Positions 54,504-63,515 of a stretch of 64,000 nucleotides of DNA are shown here, in pieces; position 1 is the first letter of the stretch; each line of letters begins with the position of its first letter. Where the stretch lies: NCBI RefSeq assembly GCF_029870595.1, contig NZ_JAPDIR010000009.1, positions 1 through 64,000 on the forward strand, in the 5' to 3' direction. The position numbers were made by a program, and so were the translations under genes. The notes beneath the pieces were generated by a model. It was given only the letters and a program-made list of their open reading frames with translations. It made no database searches and was not told the DNA's origin. The stretch comes from Sphingomonas sp. CBMAI 2297. GTDB lineage: Bacteria > Pseudomonadota > Alphaproteobacteria > Sphingomonadales > Sphingomonadaceae.

Positions 54504-55460
54504 ATGCCCTTTGCCGCTCGCCCCATCGTCCTCGCGCCCGCATTGCTGCTCGCCGCGTCCGCCTGCTTCGCCGGCACGCCGGACAAGGCCGCCGCCAATG
54601 CAACCGAAGCGGCTGCCGGGCCCTCGCCGCAGAGCCTCTCCATCACCGGGGACGTCCAGGTGCCGGCGGGCGCGCCGATGGCGGGCGGCAAGGTCGTTGC
54701 CTGCTCCTCGCCCTATCAGAGCTGCAAGACCAAGATCGAGGCGCCGCTGCGCCAGGCAGGCGGCTCGACCTGGACCTATGCGCTGGCACTGCCCGATCGC
54801 GGGCCGTGGCAGCTCATCGCATGGAAGGATGTCGATGGCGACGACGAGGCTTCGCCGGGCGACTATCTGGGGATCGCCCGCGACGGCGCCGAGATCACGG
54901 CCCCGGCCAGCGCGGTGCGCATCGCGGTGAAGCGAGTCGAAGGAGACCAGACCGCGGCCAAGGCTTCGAACGGCGACATTCCCGGGCTGGCTGGAAGCTG
55001 GTCGCAATCCTCGACCGGCACCGAGCTGGTGATCGGTTCCAAGATCAAGTTCCAGCCAAGCATGGCGACCGGCTATGGCACCAATCTGGGCGGCACCTTC
55101 GGCCCCGGCTCGGCGACCAACACCACGATCGTGACCGAGTCCATGCCGGTGACCGTGCGGCGCCAGATGCACCTCGTCATCCGCCGGGACGGCACCTTCA
55201 CCTGGCGGATCACCAAGGTCCAGCCGGAGGGCAAGAGCTGCTCCAAGACGATCACCCAGGAGAAGCTGGGCCGCATCCAGACGGCGGGCGGCAAGATGAC
55301 CTTCGCGATCCAGGGCGGGCAGGAGAGCTGGAGCGGCTGCGGCAAGGGCGGATCGGGCACGATCTCGCCGCGTAGCGAGACCTATAGCTACAGCAACGCC
55401 GGTGGCGGCCTGCGGCTCTCCGGGCCGGGCGGCGTGAACTGGTCGTTCCGCCGGGGCTGA
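54504..55460 (+). CDS. Exported protein of unknown function
   Basis: 318 residues from ATG 54504 with an ideal AGGAGG six bases upstream. Signal MPFAARPIVLAPALLLAASA, with ACFAG as a possible cleavage or lipobox (SACF). A transthyretin-like or carboxypeptidase-regulatory-like beta domain follows at about 45-140 (ITGDVQVPAGAPMAGGKVVA, WKDVDGDDEASPGDYLGIAR), then a Ser/Thr/Gly-rich beta domain with two pairs of cysteines (GKSCSK, WSGCGK). Function unknown. Lies 69 bases before the HTH-DAHP synthase. Confidence 0.75.
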   Translation: MPFAARPIVLAPALLLAASACFAGTPDKAAANATEAAAGPSPQSLSITGDVQVPAGAPMAGGKVVACSSPYQSCKTKIEAPLRQAGGSTWTYALALPDRGPWQLIAWKDVDGDDEASPGDYLGIARDGAEITAPASAVRIAVKRVEGDQTAAKASNGDIPGLAGSWSQSSTGTELVIGSKIKFQPSMATGYGTNLGGTFGPGSATNTTIVTESMPVTVRRQMHLVIRRDGTFTWRITKVQPEGKSCSKTITQEKLGRIQTAGGKMTFAIQGGQESWSGCGKGGSGTISPRSETYSYSNAGGGLRLSGPGGVNWSFRRG

Positions 55461-55463
55461 ACG

Positions 55464-55519
55464 ATTTACCCTGGAAGGGAAATTTTCTGCTTGCAAGATT
55501 TTACCCAGTCGGGGTAAGC
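55464..55519 (+). promoter_or_regulatory. Two matching palindromes upstream of the HTH-DAHP synthase gene
   Basis: Site 1: ATTTACCC-TGGAA-GGGAAATT (55464-55484). Site 2: TTTTACCC-AGTCG-GGGTAAGC (55499-55519). Both are TTACCC, five bases, GGG(T/A)AA, 35 bases apart, and site 2 ends 10 bases before the ATG. They are candidate operators for the N-terminal HTH domain of the downstream protein or for another repressor. Confidence 0.55.
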
Positions 55520-55529
55520 CGCCTGGGCT

Positions 55530-57122
55530 ATGACCACACTTGCAGGCACCAAGATCCGCCGCTTCCGCGAGGAACGCTCCCTCACCCGCGCTGCGTTCGG
55601 CGCGTGGTTCGACATTCCCGGCTCCACCGTCCAGGGTTGGGAGAAGGACGGCAAGCGGGCGAACGCCAAGGTCATGAACCTGATCGCCGCCCACGGCATT
55701 GCCGGCGCCGCCGACTGGAACGTCACCGTGCGCGATGCGGAGAACGACATGCATGCGAGCTGGGCCCCGTCGAGCTGGAAGGCAGCCGAGGCGCGTCAGC
55801 TGCCCAATTACCCCGATCAGGGCGCGCTCGACGCGGCGACGACCCAGCTCACCTCCTTCCCTCCCCTGGTCTTCGCCGGCGAGGCGCGCGAGCTGACCAG
55901 CGAACTCGCCAAGGTGTCGCGCGGCGAGGCCTTCCTGCTCCAGGGCGGCGACTGCGCCGAGAGCTTCGCCGAGTTCCACCCCAACAACATCCGCGACACG
56001 TTCCGCGTCATTCTCCAGATGGCGGTGGTGCTTACCTTCGCCTCGAAGCTGCCGACGGTGAAGCTCGGGCGCATGGCCGGCCAGTTCGCCAAGCCGCGCT
56101 CCGCCGATACCGAGACGATCGGCGGCGTCGAGCTGCCCAGCTATCGCGGCGACAATGTCAACGACATTGCCTTCACGGCGGAGGCGCGCACGCCCGATCC
56201 GCAGCGGATGCTGCAGGGCTATTCGCAGTCGGCGGCGACGCTCAACCTGCTGCGCGCCTTCGCGCAGGGCGGCTATGCCAATCTGCACCAGGTCCACAAA
56301 TGGACCCACGACTTCATGGGCCGCAGCCCCTGGGCGAAGAAATATGCCGATCTGGCCGACCGGATCGGCGAGGCGCTCGACTTCATGGCCGCGTGCGGCA
56401 TCGATGCGGACAGCGTGCCGCAGCTCAAGGCCACCAATTTCTATACCAGCCATGAGGCGTTGCTCCTGCCCTATGAGGAAGCGCTCACCCGCCAGGACAG
56501 CCTGACCGGCGACTGGTACGACACCAGCGCGCACTTCCTCTGGATCGGCGACCGCACCCGCTTCGAGGGTTCGGCCCATGTCGAATTCCTGCGCGGCATC
56601 GGCAATCCGATCGGCATGAAGTGCGGACCCACCCTCGAGCCCGACGCGCTGCTGCGCCTGCTCGACACGCTGAACCCGAGCCGGACGCCGGGGCGGATGA
56701 CGCTGATCACCCGCTATGGCCATGACAAGATCGAGGCCGGCCTGCCCAAGCTCGTCCGCGCGGTGAAGCGCGAGGGGCATCCGGTGGTGTGGAGCTGCGA
56801 TCCGATGCACGGCAACGTGATCAAGGCGGCCAATGGCTACAAGACCCGGCCGTTCGAGCGGATACTGGCCGAAGTGCGCGGCTTCTTCGCGGTCCACCGC
56901 GCCGAAGGCACGTTCGCGGGCGGCATCCATGCCGAGATGACTGGGCAGAACGTCACCGAATGCACCGGCGGCGCCATCGACATCACCGAGCAGGGCCTTG
57001 CCGATCGCTACCACACCCATTGTGACCCACGTCTCAATGCGGGACAGAGCCTGGAACTCGCCTTCCTGCTGGCCGAAATGCTCAACGAGGAAATGGCGGA
57101 ACGCCGCAAGGCCGCTGCTTGA
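55530..57122 (+). CDS. aroG: Class II DAHP synthase with N-terminal XRE-type HTH domain
   Basis: 530 residues. Residues 1-65 form a helix-turn-helix: [20 protein letters not shown], then [20 protein letters not shown]. From residue 74 ([20 protein letters not shown]) it is a full-length class II 3-deoxy-7-phosphoheptulonate synthase (457 residues, normal): [57 protein letters not shown] sequence, CDPMHGNV and [12 protein letters not shown]. It condenses PEP and erythrose-4-phosphate, the first shikimate step. The internal ATG at 55749 has GGAG seven bases upstream and could give a second, HTH-less product. The frame is continuous across the junction. Confidence 0.92.
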   Translation: MTTLAGTKIRRFREERSLTRAAFGAWFDIPGSTVQGWEKDGKRANAKVMNLIAAHGIAGAADWNVTVRDAENDMHASWAPSSWKAAEARQLPNYPDQGALDAATTQLTSFPPLVFAGEARELTSELAKVSRGEAFLLQGGDCAESFAEFHPNNIRDTFRVILQMAVVLTFASKLPTVKLGRMAGQFAKPRSADTETIGGVELPSYRGDNVNDIAFTAEARTPDPQRMLQGYSQSAATLNLLRAFAQGGYANLHQVHKWTHDFMGRSPWAKKYADLADRIGEALDFMAACGIDADSVPQLKATNFYTSHEALLLPYEEALTRQDSLTGDWYDTSAHFLWIGDRTRFEGSAHVEFLRGIGNPIGMKCGPTLEPDALLRLLDTLNPSRTPGRMTLITRYGHDKIEAGLPKLVRAVKREGHPVVWSCDPMHGNVIKAANGYKTRPFERILAEVRGFFAVHRAEGTFAGGIHAEMTGQNVTECTGGAIDITEQGLADRYHTHCDPRLNAGQSLELAFLLAEMLNEEMAERRKAAA

Positions 57123-57209
57123 TCAATTGTTGCGGAACACATCCGTAATTTAGCGGATTTACATCGCTGTCAGCATCTTGGATGGACTGCGCTTTACGCG
57201 GAGTTTTAG

Positions 57210-59993
57210 TTGGCAACGGTGAGGGAGCGTCTGCCAGAGAACTGGGCTGCGTCGGTGCGTCCGGCGCTAATGCTGTTTGCGGGCGCGTTGATCGGCTGCA
57301 TTAGCTGGGCCCTGTGGCACCGTTTCACCGGCCGCAATCCCCCGATCGGCATCGCCATCGGAGTTTCGGTCAGCGGGTTGATCCTGAGCAGCACGCGGCT
57401 CTGGCCGCTGCTCGCGATCGCCGTGCTCGCCACCTATGAGATATTCGAGCCGCAATATCCGCTGGTCGCCAAGCTCGCCGCCGCGCTGGGCCTGGCGTTC
57501 GGCGCACTGCTGACCGCGTCGATCATCCGCCGGCGCGGCGTCCGGCCCACCGAGCTGCTCGATCCGCGCTCGATCCTCTGGGTGTTCGCCGCGGCGCTGG
57601 CGGGATCGCTGCTGGCCGCAGGGATCGTGGCGCTCGGCACGATCGCGGCGGGCCGGCCGACCAACTTCGTCGAGAAGTTCGCGCAGCAGGGCCTGGGCAT
57701 GATCCTGGCCGCGCCATTCGTGCTCGTCTGGGCCAGGCCGCTGCGCGAGCGCTGGTCGCTGCTCCGATGGGCCGGCTTCGTCGCCGCCATGCTGCTTTGC
57801 GCCGTGGTGACGACCGTCGTCTTCCTGCTGCCCCGCGAGGATCCCGTCGCCTGGGCGATCTTCCCGCCGCTCGTGCTCGCGGCGCTGGGCTGGCACCTGC
57901 GCGGCGCGACCACCGCCATGGCCATTTGCGCGGTGATCGTGCTGTGGAGCACCGAGATCGCGACCGGGCCGTTCGCGCTCGCCGCGCCCGACAATCGCGT
58001 GCTGCTCGCCCAGATGTTCGTCGCGGTTACCTGCGCGACCATCGCCCTGCTCGCCGCCCATGCCGACGAACGCCATGCCGAGGACAAGCTTCGCATCGCC
58101 GCCAAGCGGATCGAGGTCTCGCGGCGCAACCTCACCAACATGGCGCGCGATGCCGCGACCGCGGTGGCGATCCTCGATCGGGACATGCGCTATGTCGCCG
58201 CTTCGCAACGCTATGTCGCCGATCATCACCTGCCCGAGGGGATGGCGCTCGAGGGGCACAGCCATTTCGAGGTCTTCCCCGATTGCTCGCCCGAGCGCCG
58301 CGCCATGTTCGCGCGCGTGCTCGACGGCGAGCAGCTCTCCGGCGATGGAGACCCGTTGCTGCATGCCGATGGCAGCGTCGACTATGTACGCTGGAGCCAT
58401 CGCCCCTGGTATGACGAGGACGATCGCATCGCGGGCATCGTGCTCGCGAGCGAGATCGTGACCGCCGAGATGGAGGCGCGCCGCAAGCTGGAAGAGGCCG
58501 AGCGCCGCTATCGCGCCGTGTTCGAGCAGGCCGGCGTGGGCGTGGGCCGGCTCTCGCTCGAGGGCGTGTTCCTCGAAGTCAACGAACGGATCTGCGAACT
58601 CACCGGTCATCCGCGCGAGGCGCTGATTGGCGAGAGCTGCCGCAAGACCAGCACCGCCGAGGAATGGCCCGCGACCATCGAGGGGATCGGGGCACTGGCG
58701 CGGGGCGAGGTCGCCTATTATTCGGACGACCGCATGGTGGTGACGCACGAGGGCGCGCTACGTCCCGTCCATTGCACCGCCAATCTCGTCCGCTCGGGCG
58801 ACGGCACCGAAGACTATATCGCGGTCGTGCTCCAGGACATCTCGCCGCGCATCGCCGCGCAGCGCGCGCTGGAGGAGAGCGAGAGGCTGCTCCGCCTCGC
58901 CCAGGAAGCCGCCGGCGTGGGCGTATGGGAAATCGACCTGGAGCGCGGCGGCTCGCGCCATTCGCCGCAGAGCGCGCGCCTGTTCGGCCTCGAATGGCGC
59001 GAGGGCGAGTATCGCATGGCCGATGTCGCGGAACGGCTCGGCACCGAACAGGTGGCCGAGCTGCGCAAGGCGATCGCCAGCGCCAGGCGGATCAGGGGCC
59101 CGCTCGACATGACGCTGCGGCTGACCATGCCCGGAGGCGAGATACGCTGGGTGACGCTGCAGGGCCGCTACGACCCGCATGACGGCCAGCCGCGGCTGCT
59201 CGGCCTGGTGATCGACATCACGCATGACGTGGAAGCCGATGCCCAGCTGCGCGAGGTGCACGAGAAGCTGCTCCGGCTTGCCCGGCTGAACGCCATGGGC
59301 GCGATGGCATCGACGCTGGCGCACGAGCTCAACCAGCCGCTCGCGGCGATCACCAACTATCTCGAGGCCTGCCGCTATCTCACGCGCTCGCGCGGGGAGC
59401 CGGACCATGACATCCTCGACGCGCTCGACCATGCCCGGGTGCAGGCGCTCCGGGCCGGCGACATCATCCGCAAGATCCGCTCCTTCACGGTCAGCGGCGA
59501 GATCGTCCAGACGCGCCTCGACCTCAACGCGGTGATCTACTCGGCCTGCGCGGCGGTACGGCAGCTCAAGATCGCGCGCGAGGCGAGGATCGATTGCGAC
59601 TTCGATCCGGCGCCGGCCAATCTCGTCGGCGATGCCCTTCAGATCGAGCAGGTGCTGAGCAACCTGATCCGCAACGGCGTGGAGGCCACCGCGGGACGCG
59701 TCCGCCGCGAGGTGAGCGTGACGACCCGGGTCGGGCCGGAGGAAGTCGTCGTCCAGGTCGCCGACAGCGGCGGCGGCCTCAGCGAAGCGATGCTCGACAA
59801 TCTGTTCGAGCCGTTTCGAACCACGAAGGAGAGCGGCACCGGGCTCGGCCTGCCGATCTGCCGCACGATCGTGGAAGCGCATGGCGGGCGGCTCTGGGCC
59901 GAGAACGGCCCGGGTGGCGGCGCGATCTTCAGCTTCGCGCTGCCGACCGCGGCGACGGAGGAAACCGAGCCGCTCCACGGCGAAACATACTGA
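57210..59993 (+). CDS. MASE1-PAS multidomain sensor histidine kinase
   Basis: 927 residues from TTG 57210 with GCGGAG about seven bases upstream. MASE1 membrane domain (eight or so helices, 15-285), then three PAS domains (about 310-430, 445-560, 570-690; for example DRDMRYVAASQRYVADHHLP, then RYRAVFEQAGVGVGRLSLEG) and a FixL-type kinase: His705 in AHELNQPLAAITNYLEACRY, N box VLSNLIRNGVEATAG, VADSGGGLSE, and GTGLGLPICRTIVEAHGGRL. No receiver domain and no adjacent regulator. Upstream (57141-57158) lies ATCCG-TAATTTAG-CGGAT, a possible operator. Confidence 0.92.
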   Translation: MATVRERLPENWAASVRPALMLFAGALIGCISWALWHRFTGRNPPIGIAIGVSVSGLILSSTRLWPLLAIAVLATYEIFEPQYPLVAKLAAALGLAFGALLTASIIRRRGVRPTELLDPRSILWVFAAALAGSLLAAGIVALGTIAAGRPTNFVEKFAQQGLGMILAAPFVLVWARPLRERWSLLRWAGFVAAMLLCAVVTTVVFLLPREDPVAWAIFPPLVLAALGWHLRGATTAMAICAVIVLWSTEIATGPFALAAPDNRVLLAQMFVAVTCATIALLAAHADERHAEDKLRIAAKRIEVSRRNLTNMARDAATAVAILDRDMRYVAASQRYVADHHLPEGMALEGHSHFEVFPDCSPERRAMFARVLDGEQLSGDGDPLLHADGSVDYVRWSHRPWYDEDDRIAGIVLASEIVTAEMEARRKLEEAERRYRAVFEQAGVGVGRLSLEGVFLEVNERICELTGHPREALIGESCRKTSTAEEWPATIEGIGALARGEVAYYSDDRMVVTHEGALRPVHCTANLVRSGDGTEDYIAVVLQDISPRIAAQRALEESERLLRLAQEAAGVGVWEIDLERGGSRHSPQSARLFGLEWREGEYRMADVAERLGTEQVAELRKAIASARRIRGPLDMTLRLTMPGGEIRWVTLQGRYDPHDGQPRLLGLVIDITHDVEADAQLREVHEKLLRLARLNAMGAMASTLAHELNQPLAAITNYLEACRYLTRSRGEPDHDILDALDHARVQALRAGDIIRKIRSFTVSGEIVQTRLDLNAVIYSACAAVRQLKIAREARIDCDFDPAPANLVGDALQIEQVLSNLIRNGVEATAGRVRREVSVTTRVGPEEVVVQVADSGGGLSEAMLDNLFEPFRTTKESGTGLGLPICRTIVEAHGGRLWAENGPGGGAIFSFALPTAATEETEPLHGETY

Positions 59994-60074
59994 AACACCG
60001 TTGCAAGACCCGACATGCAAGAGCGACCTCAGCCGGCGCCTTGCCCCTCTGTGCCGCCGGCTCCCCAAACTACG

Positions 60075-60104
60075 GGGCGACCGGAGAACGACCTCCGGTC
60101 GCCC
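60075..60104. terminator. 12-bp perfect hairpin between convergent genes
   Basis: GGGCGACCGGAG and CTCCGGTCGCCC pair without mismatch around a six-base loop. The plus-strand side continues TGGCCTTTCTC. It lies between the kinase stop (59993) and the VOC stop (60114), fitting a bidirectional terminator. Confidence 0.7.
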
Positions 60105-60113
60105 TGGCCTTTC

Positions 60114-60503
60114 TCAGGCGAGCGCATGGCAGACGGCCTCGATGTTGAGCCCGTCGGGATCGCGCACAAAGGCGGCATAATAGTTCGCGTGATAGTGCGG
60201 CCGGAGCCCGGGCGCGCCATGGTCGCGTCCGCCCGCCGCCAGCGCCGCCGCGTGAAAACCATCCACTTCGGCGCGGGTGGCCGCGCGAAAGGCGATGTGC
60301 GTCCCTTCCCCCACCCGCTCATTGTCGCCGATCCAGAAGAAGGGATCGTCGCCCCGTCCGAAACCATGGGCGGTGCCGCCCGAGCCGTTCTCGTGCGCCG
60401 GCACGGTCATCAGCAGCGTGATGCCCAGCGGAGCCAGGGCGGCCGCGTAGAAATGCCTCGAGGCCTCGGCGTCCGAAACCGCGAATCCGACATGATCGAG
60501 CAT
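60114..60503 (-). CDS. VOC-family (glyoxalase/bleomycin-resistance-type) protein
   Basis: 129 residues from ATG 60503. Vicinal-oxygen-chelate fold: MLDHVGFAVSDAEASRHFYA opens with the first metal His (LDHVGF), and the chain ends YAAFVRDPDGLNIEAVCHAL with the metal Glu. Small metalloprotein without identified substrate. Starts 14 bases after the DUF488 stop on the same strand; likely one transcript with DUF488 and YhhN. Confidence 0.85.
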   Translation of the reverse strand: MLDHVGFAVSDAEASRHFYAAALAPLGITLLMTVPAHENGSGGTAHGFGRGDDPFFWIGDNERVGEGTHIAFRAATRAEVDGFHAAALAAGGRDHGAPGLRPHYHANYYAAFVRDPDGLNIEAVCHALA

Positions 60504-60517
60504 CTGCCTTCTCCTGC

Positions 60518-60949
60518 TCAGGGATAGAGATCGACGATTTCCGCACCCTCGCCCTCCGCCGCGAGCAGCAGCGTCCGGTGGCAATGTTCGGGATTGCGCT
60601 CGAAGCAGAGCAACGCGCTCGGCCTTTCCGCGGCCAACGCGCGCATCGCCGCCGCCTCCGCCTGCGCCTCGGGCAGATGGAGCTGCCCGGCATAGACCTG
60701 GCGCAGCGTCTTCACGTCGCCCTTTTTCGCGGCGTCGCGGCCGGGCTTGGGCGTGCCCAGATGCCTGAGCAGCACATAATCGATCCCCGCCGCCTTCAGG
60801 CTCGCGGCAAGGATGTTCTTCGAGAAACCCGGCCGCCGGGAGAGCGGCACCGCCCGCACGTCGATCACGCGCTCCACCCCGGCCGTCCGCAACGCGGCGA
60901 GGAACTCGTCCATCGTCGTCGCCTCATAGCCGATGGTGAAGATCCTCAT
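60518..60949 (-). CDS. DUF488 family protein
   Basis: 143 residues from ATG 60949. MRIFTIGYEATTMDEFLAAL, VERVIDVRAVPLSRRPGFSK, LLRHLGTPKPGR and the C-terminal LLCFERNPEHCHRTLLLAA are characteristic of DUF488, a domain of unknown role with conserved Asp-x-Arg and Cys-x4-Pro-x2-Cys-His. It overlaps the YhhN gene stop by four bases. Confidence 0.88.
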   Translation of the reverse strand: MRIFTIGYEATTMDEFLAALRTAGVERVIDVRAVPLSRRPGFSKNILAASLKAAGIDYVLLRHLGTPKPGRDAAKKGDVKTLRQVYAGQLHLPEAQAEAAAMRALAAERPSALLCFERNPEHCHRTLLLAAEGEGAEIVDLYP

Positions 60950-61590
60950 GCGATCGCCTTCTCTCCCCGGAGCGCATGGACCGCGCCCCAGGCGATCAAC
61001 GCCTGGCCGGCGAAATAGGTCGGCCATACCAGCAGCTGCGGGATCGGCGAGCCGGCGAGCGGCCCCATGCGCAGGAAGATCAGCCAGTCGGAGGCGAAGA
61101 ACAGCAGCGCCCCCGCCGCGACCAGCGCGCCGAGCCGGCTGAGCATGGCCGAGGCGGTCATCAGCGCGAGGCCGAACACATAGACTCCGAGCAGCTCCGG
61201 GTTAGGCAGCGTCGCGAACAGATACCAGGCGAGGACTGCCACGCCGGCGGCGATCGGCGGCGCGATCCAGTTGGCCGCGGGAAGGCGGCGGTGGCGCAGA
61301 TAGAGATAGCTCGCGAGCAGATGGCCGGCCATGAACGCCACCCCGCCGATGGTGAAGCCGTGCAGTTCGAGCAGCACGTCGCCGAGCGCACCCAGCGCGA
61401 GCACCGCGCCGATGATCCGCCCATCCTGGTTCACGGCCTTGCCGCGCGCCCAGAGGGCGAGCAGGCCGACGCCGAGTCCCTTCCAGACGATGGCGGCGAT
61501 GCCGCCGGCCTCCAGCCAGTAATTGGCGTAGTAGCTGGCGCCGGCGATGATCGCGGCGGCGAAGAGCGGTTCGATGCGATTGCGGTCCAT
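60946..61590 (-). CDS. YhhN-family lysoplasmalogenase-like membrane protein
   Basis: 214 residues from ATG 61590. About eight short helices, with AVLALGALGDVLLELHGFTI (conserved SxxGDxxL-like Asp), MAGHLLASYLYLRHRR (His), and ALLFFASDWLIFLRM (conserved SD). Mammalian relatives cleave lysoplasmalogens; the bacterial role is unclear. Divergent from trmFO with 56 bases between starts. Confidence 0.85.
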   Translation of the reverse strand: MDRNRIEPLFAAAIIAGASYYANYWLEAGGIAAIVWKGLGVGLLALWARGKAVNQDGRIIGAVLALGALGDVLLELHGFTIGGVAFMAGHLLASYLYLRHRRLPAANWIAPPIAAGVAVLAWYLFATLPNPELLGVYVFGLALMTASAMLSRLGALVAAGALLFFASDWLIFLRMGPLAGSPIPQLLVWPTYFAGQALIAWGAVHALRGEKAIA

Positions 61591-61646
61591 CCGCCCTTGA
61601 TGCCGCGTGACTGGCGCTCTGCCAAGCATCGCTCTATCGGAAGCCG

Positions 61647-62990
61647 ATGCACGACATCCACATCATCGGCGGGGGCCTTGCCGGCTCGGAAGCCGCCTGG
61701 CAGCTCGCGAACCGGGGTTTCAAGGTCCGCCTTTCCGAAATGCGCGGCAGCGGCACCATGACCCCCGCGCACCAGACCGACGGGCTCGCGGAGCTGGTCT
61801 GCTCCAACAGCTTCCGTTCGGACGACGCGCAGAACAACGCGGTCGGCCTGCTCCACCAGGAGATGCGCGACCTGGGCTCGCTGATCATGGCCGAGGGCGA
61901 CCGGCACAAGGTCCCCGCCGGCTCGGCGCTGGCGGTGGACCGCGACGGCTTCTCCGCGGGGGTGACCGCGGCGCTGGCGGCCCATCCGAACATCGAGATC
62001 GTCCGCGAGCGAGTGGACCGGCTGCCGGAGGCCGGGCTGACGATCGTCGCCACCGGCCCCCTCACCGCCCCGGGTCTTGCCGAGAGCATCGGCGCGGCGA
62101 CCGGCAAGGACCAGCTCGCCTTCTTCGACGCGATCGCCCCGATCGTGCATCGCGAGAGCATCGACATGGAGACCGCCTGGTTCCAGTCGCGCTGGAACAA
62201 GGTCGGCCCGGGCGGCACGGGCAAGGACTATATCAACTGCCCGATTACCAAGGAGCAGTACCTCGCCTTCCATGCGGCCTTGCTCGCGGGGGAGAAGGCC
62301 GAGTTCCGCGAATGGGAGAACGTCCCCTATTTCGAAGGCTGCATGCCGGTCGAGGTGATGGCCGAGCGGGGAGTCGACACGCTGCGCTTCGGGCCGATGA
62401 AGGGCGTGGGGCTCGACGATCCCAGGACCGGGCGCTGGCCCTATGCGGTGGTCCAGCTCCGGCAGGACAATGCCTCCGGCACGCTATGGAACATGGTCGG
62501 CTTCCAGACGAAGCTGAAATATGCCGAGCAGGTTGCTCTTTTCAGGACCATTCCCGGCTTGGAGAAGGCGGAGTTCGCCCGCCTTGGCGGGCTGCATCGG
62601 AACACTTTCATCAAGTCGCCCGAACTGCTCGACGGCGAGTTGCGCCTGAAGAGCGCGCCTCATATCCGCTTCGCCGGGCAGATCACGGGCTGCGAAGGCT
62701 ATGTCGAGAGTTCGGCGATCGGGCTGCTCGCCGGGCGCTTCGCGGCCGCGGAGCTGGCGGGCGAGACGCTGGCGGCGCCTCCGCGCGAAATGGCGCTGGG
62801 CGCTCTGCTCTCGCACATCACCGGGGAGGCGGAGGCCGAGACCTATCAGCCGATGAACGTCAATTTCGGGCTGTTCCCACCGATCCCCGGCAAGACCAAG
62901 AAGGCCGATCGCAAGCAGATGTACACCGGCCGCGCCCGCGAAGCGATGCAGGGCTGGATGACTCAGTCCTCGCTGTCGCCGGCTTCCTGA
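61647..62990 (+). CDS. trmFO: Methylenetetrahydrofolate-tRNA-(uracil-5-)-methyltransferase TrmFO
   Basis: 447 residues. Folate/FAD-dependent enzyme making m5U54 in the T-loop. Dinucleotide motif [70 protein letters not shown] and [19 protein letters not shown], all diagnostic. Length and ends are normal. The stop lies 28 bases inside the convergent EF-hand gene. Confidence 0.97.
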   Translation: MHDIHIIGGGLAGSEAAWQLANRGFKVRLSEMRGSGTMTPAHQTDGLAELVCSNSFRSDDAQNNAVGLLHQEMRDLGSLIMAEGDRHKVPAGSALAVDRDGFSAGVTAALAAHPNIEIVRERVDRLPEAGLTIVATGPLTAPGLAESIGAATGKDQLAFFDAIAPIVHRESIDMETAWFQSRWNKVGPGGTGKDYINCPITKEQYLAFHAALLAGEKAEFREWENVPYFEGCMPVEVMAERGVDTLRFGPMKGVGLDDPRTGRWPYAVVQLRQDNASGTLWNMVGFQTKLKYAEQVALFRTIPGLEKAEFARLGGLHRNTFIKSPELLDGELRLKSAPHIRFAGQITGCEGYVESSAIGLLAGRFAAAELAGETLAAPPREMALGALLSHITGEAEAETYQPMNVNFGLFPPIPGKTKKADRKQMYTGRAREAMQGWMTQSSLSPAS

Positions 62991-63463
62991 CGGGGGCTGC
63001 CCGGCGCCTGCGCCTGCGTCTTCGCCGGGGCGCAGGCGCAGCGCGGCTTGGCATTGCGCTTCACCGCGGTGGTGGCGAACTCGGCGCGGGTCAGCGTGCC
63101 GGACTTGTCCTTGTCGGCCCCCTGGAAACGCTCGACCGCCTTTACCGACCATTCCTCGAAGCTCAGCTTGCCGTCGCGATCGGTGTCGAGCTTGGCGAAG
63201 AGCTTGCGGCGCAGGGCGAAATACTCGTCCTTGGTGATGGTGTCGTTCTTGTCCTTGTCGATCCGGTCGAACCGTTTCTGCTCGCGCGTCTTCGCGGCGG
63301 CGCTGGGCGGCTCGGCCGGGAGATCCTGCTCCGTTTCGGACGCAACTGTCGCGGCGGGGGCCGGCGGGAGCCTGGTTTCGGTGCTCGCGGAGCCGCGAAA
63401 CAGGAACAATCCGGCTACGACCAGCAACAACGCGCCCGCCGCGCCCACGAGATAGCGCCACAT
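62963..63463 (-). CDS. Membrane-anchored EF-hand calcium-binding protein
   Basis: 166 residues from ATG 63463. One N-terminal helix [20 protein letters not shown], a Pro/Ala-rich linker, then three EF loops: [39 protein letters not shown]. The C-terminus has CACAP and a Gln/Pro-rich tail. Probably a periplasmic, inner-membrane-tethered Ca2+ sensor. It overlaps the trmFO 3' end tail-to-tail by 28 bases. The longer frame to 63850 is shadow. Confidence 0.85.
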   Translation of the reverse strand: MWRYLVGAAGALLLVVAGLFLFRGSASTETRLPPAPAATVASETEQDLPAEPPSAAAKTREQKRFDRIDKDKNDTITKDEYFALRRKLFAKLDTDRDGKLSFEEWSVKAVERFQGADKDKSGTLTRAEFATTAVKRNAKPRCACAPAKTQAQAPGSPRQEAGDSED

Positions 63464-63515
63464 CCCTTCTCTCTCCCCCCTCTGAGACGGGAGCAAGGCT
63501 AGCCCGAGCGCCGGG

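Noticed and set aside
54438..57020. An 860-codon minus-strand open frame
   Set aside because: It lies antisense to the exported protein and the DAHP synthase and has shadow-like composition with no domain.
57210..59993. Missing phospho-acceptor in the second kinase
   Set aside because: Checked because of the 31-kb kinase; His705 in AHELNQPL is present, as is His210 in the LytS-type kinase.
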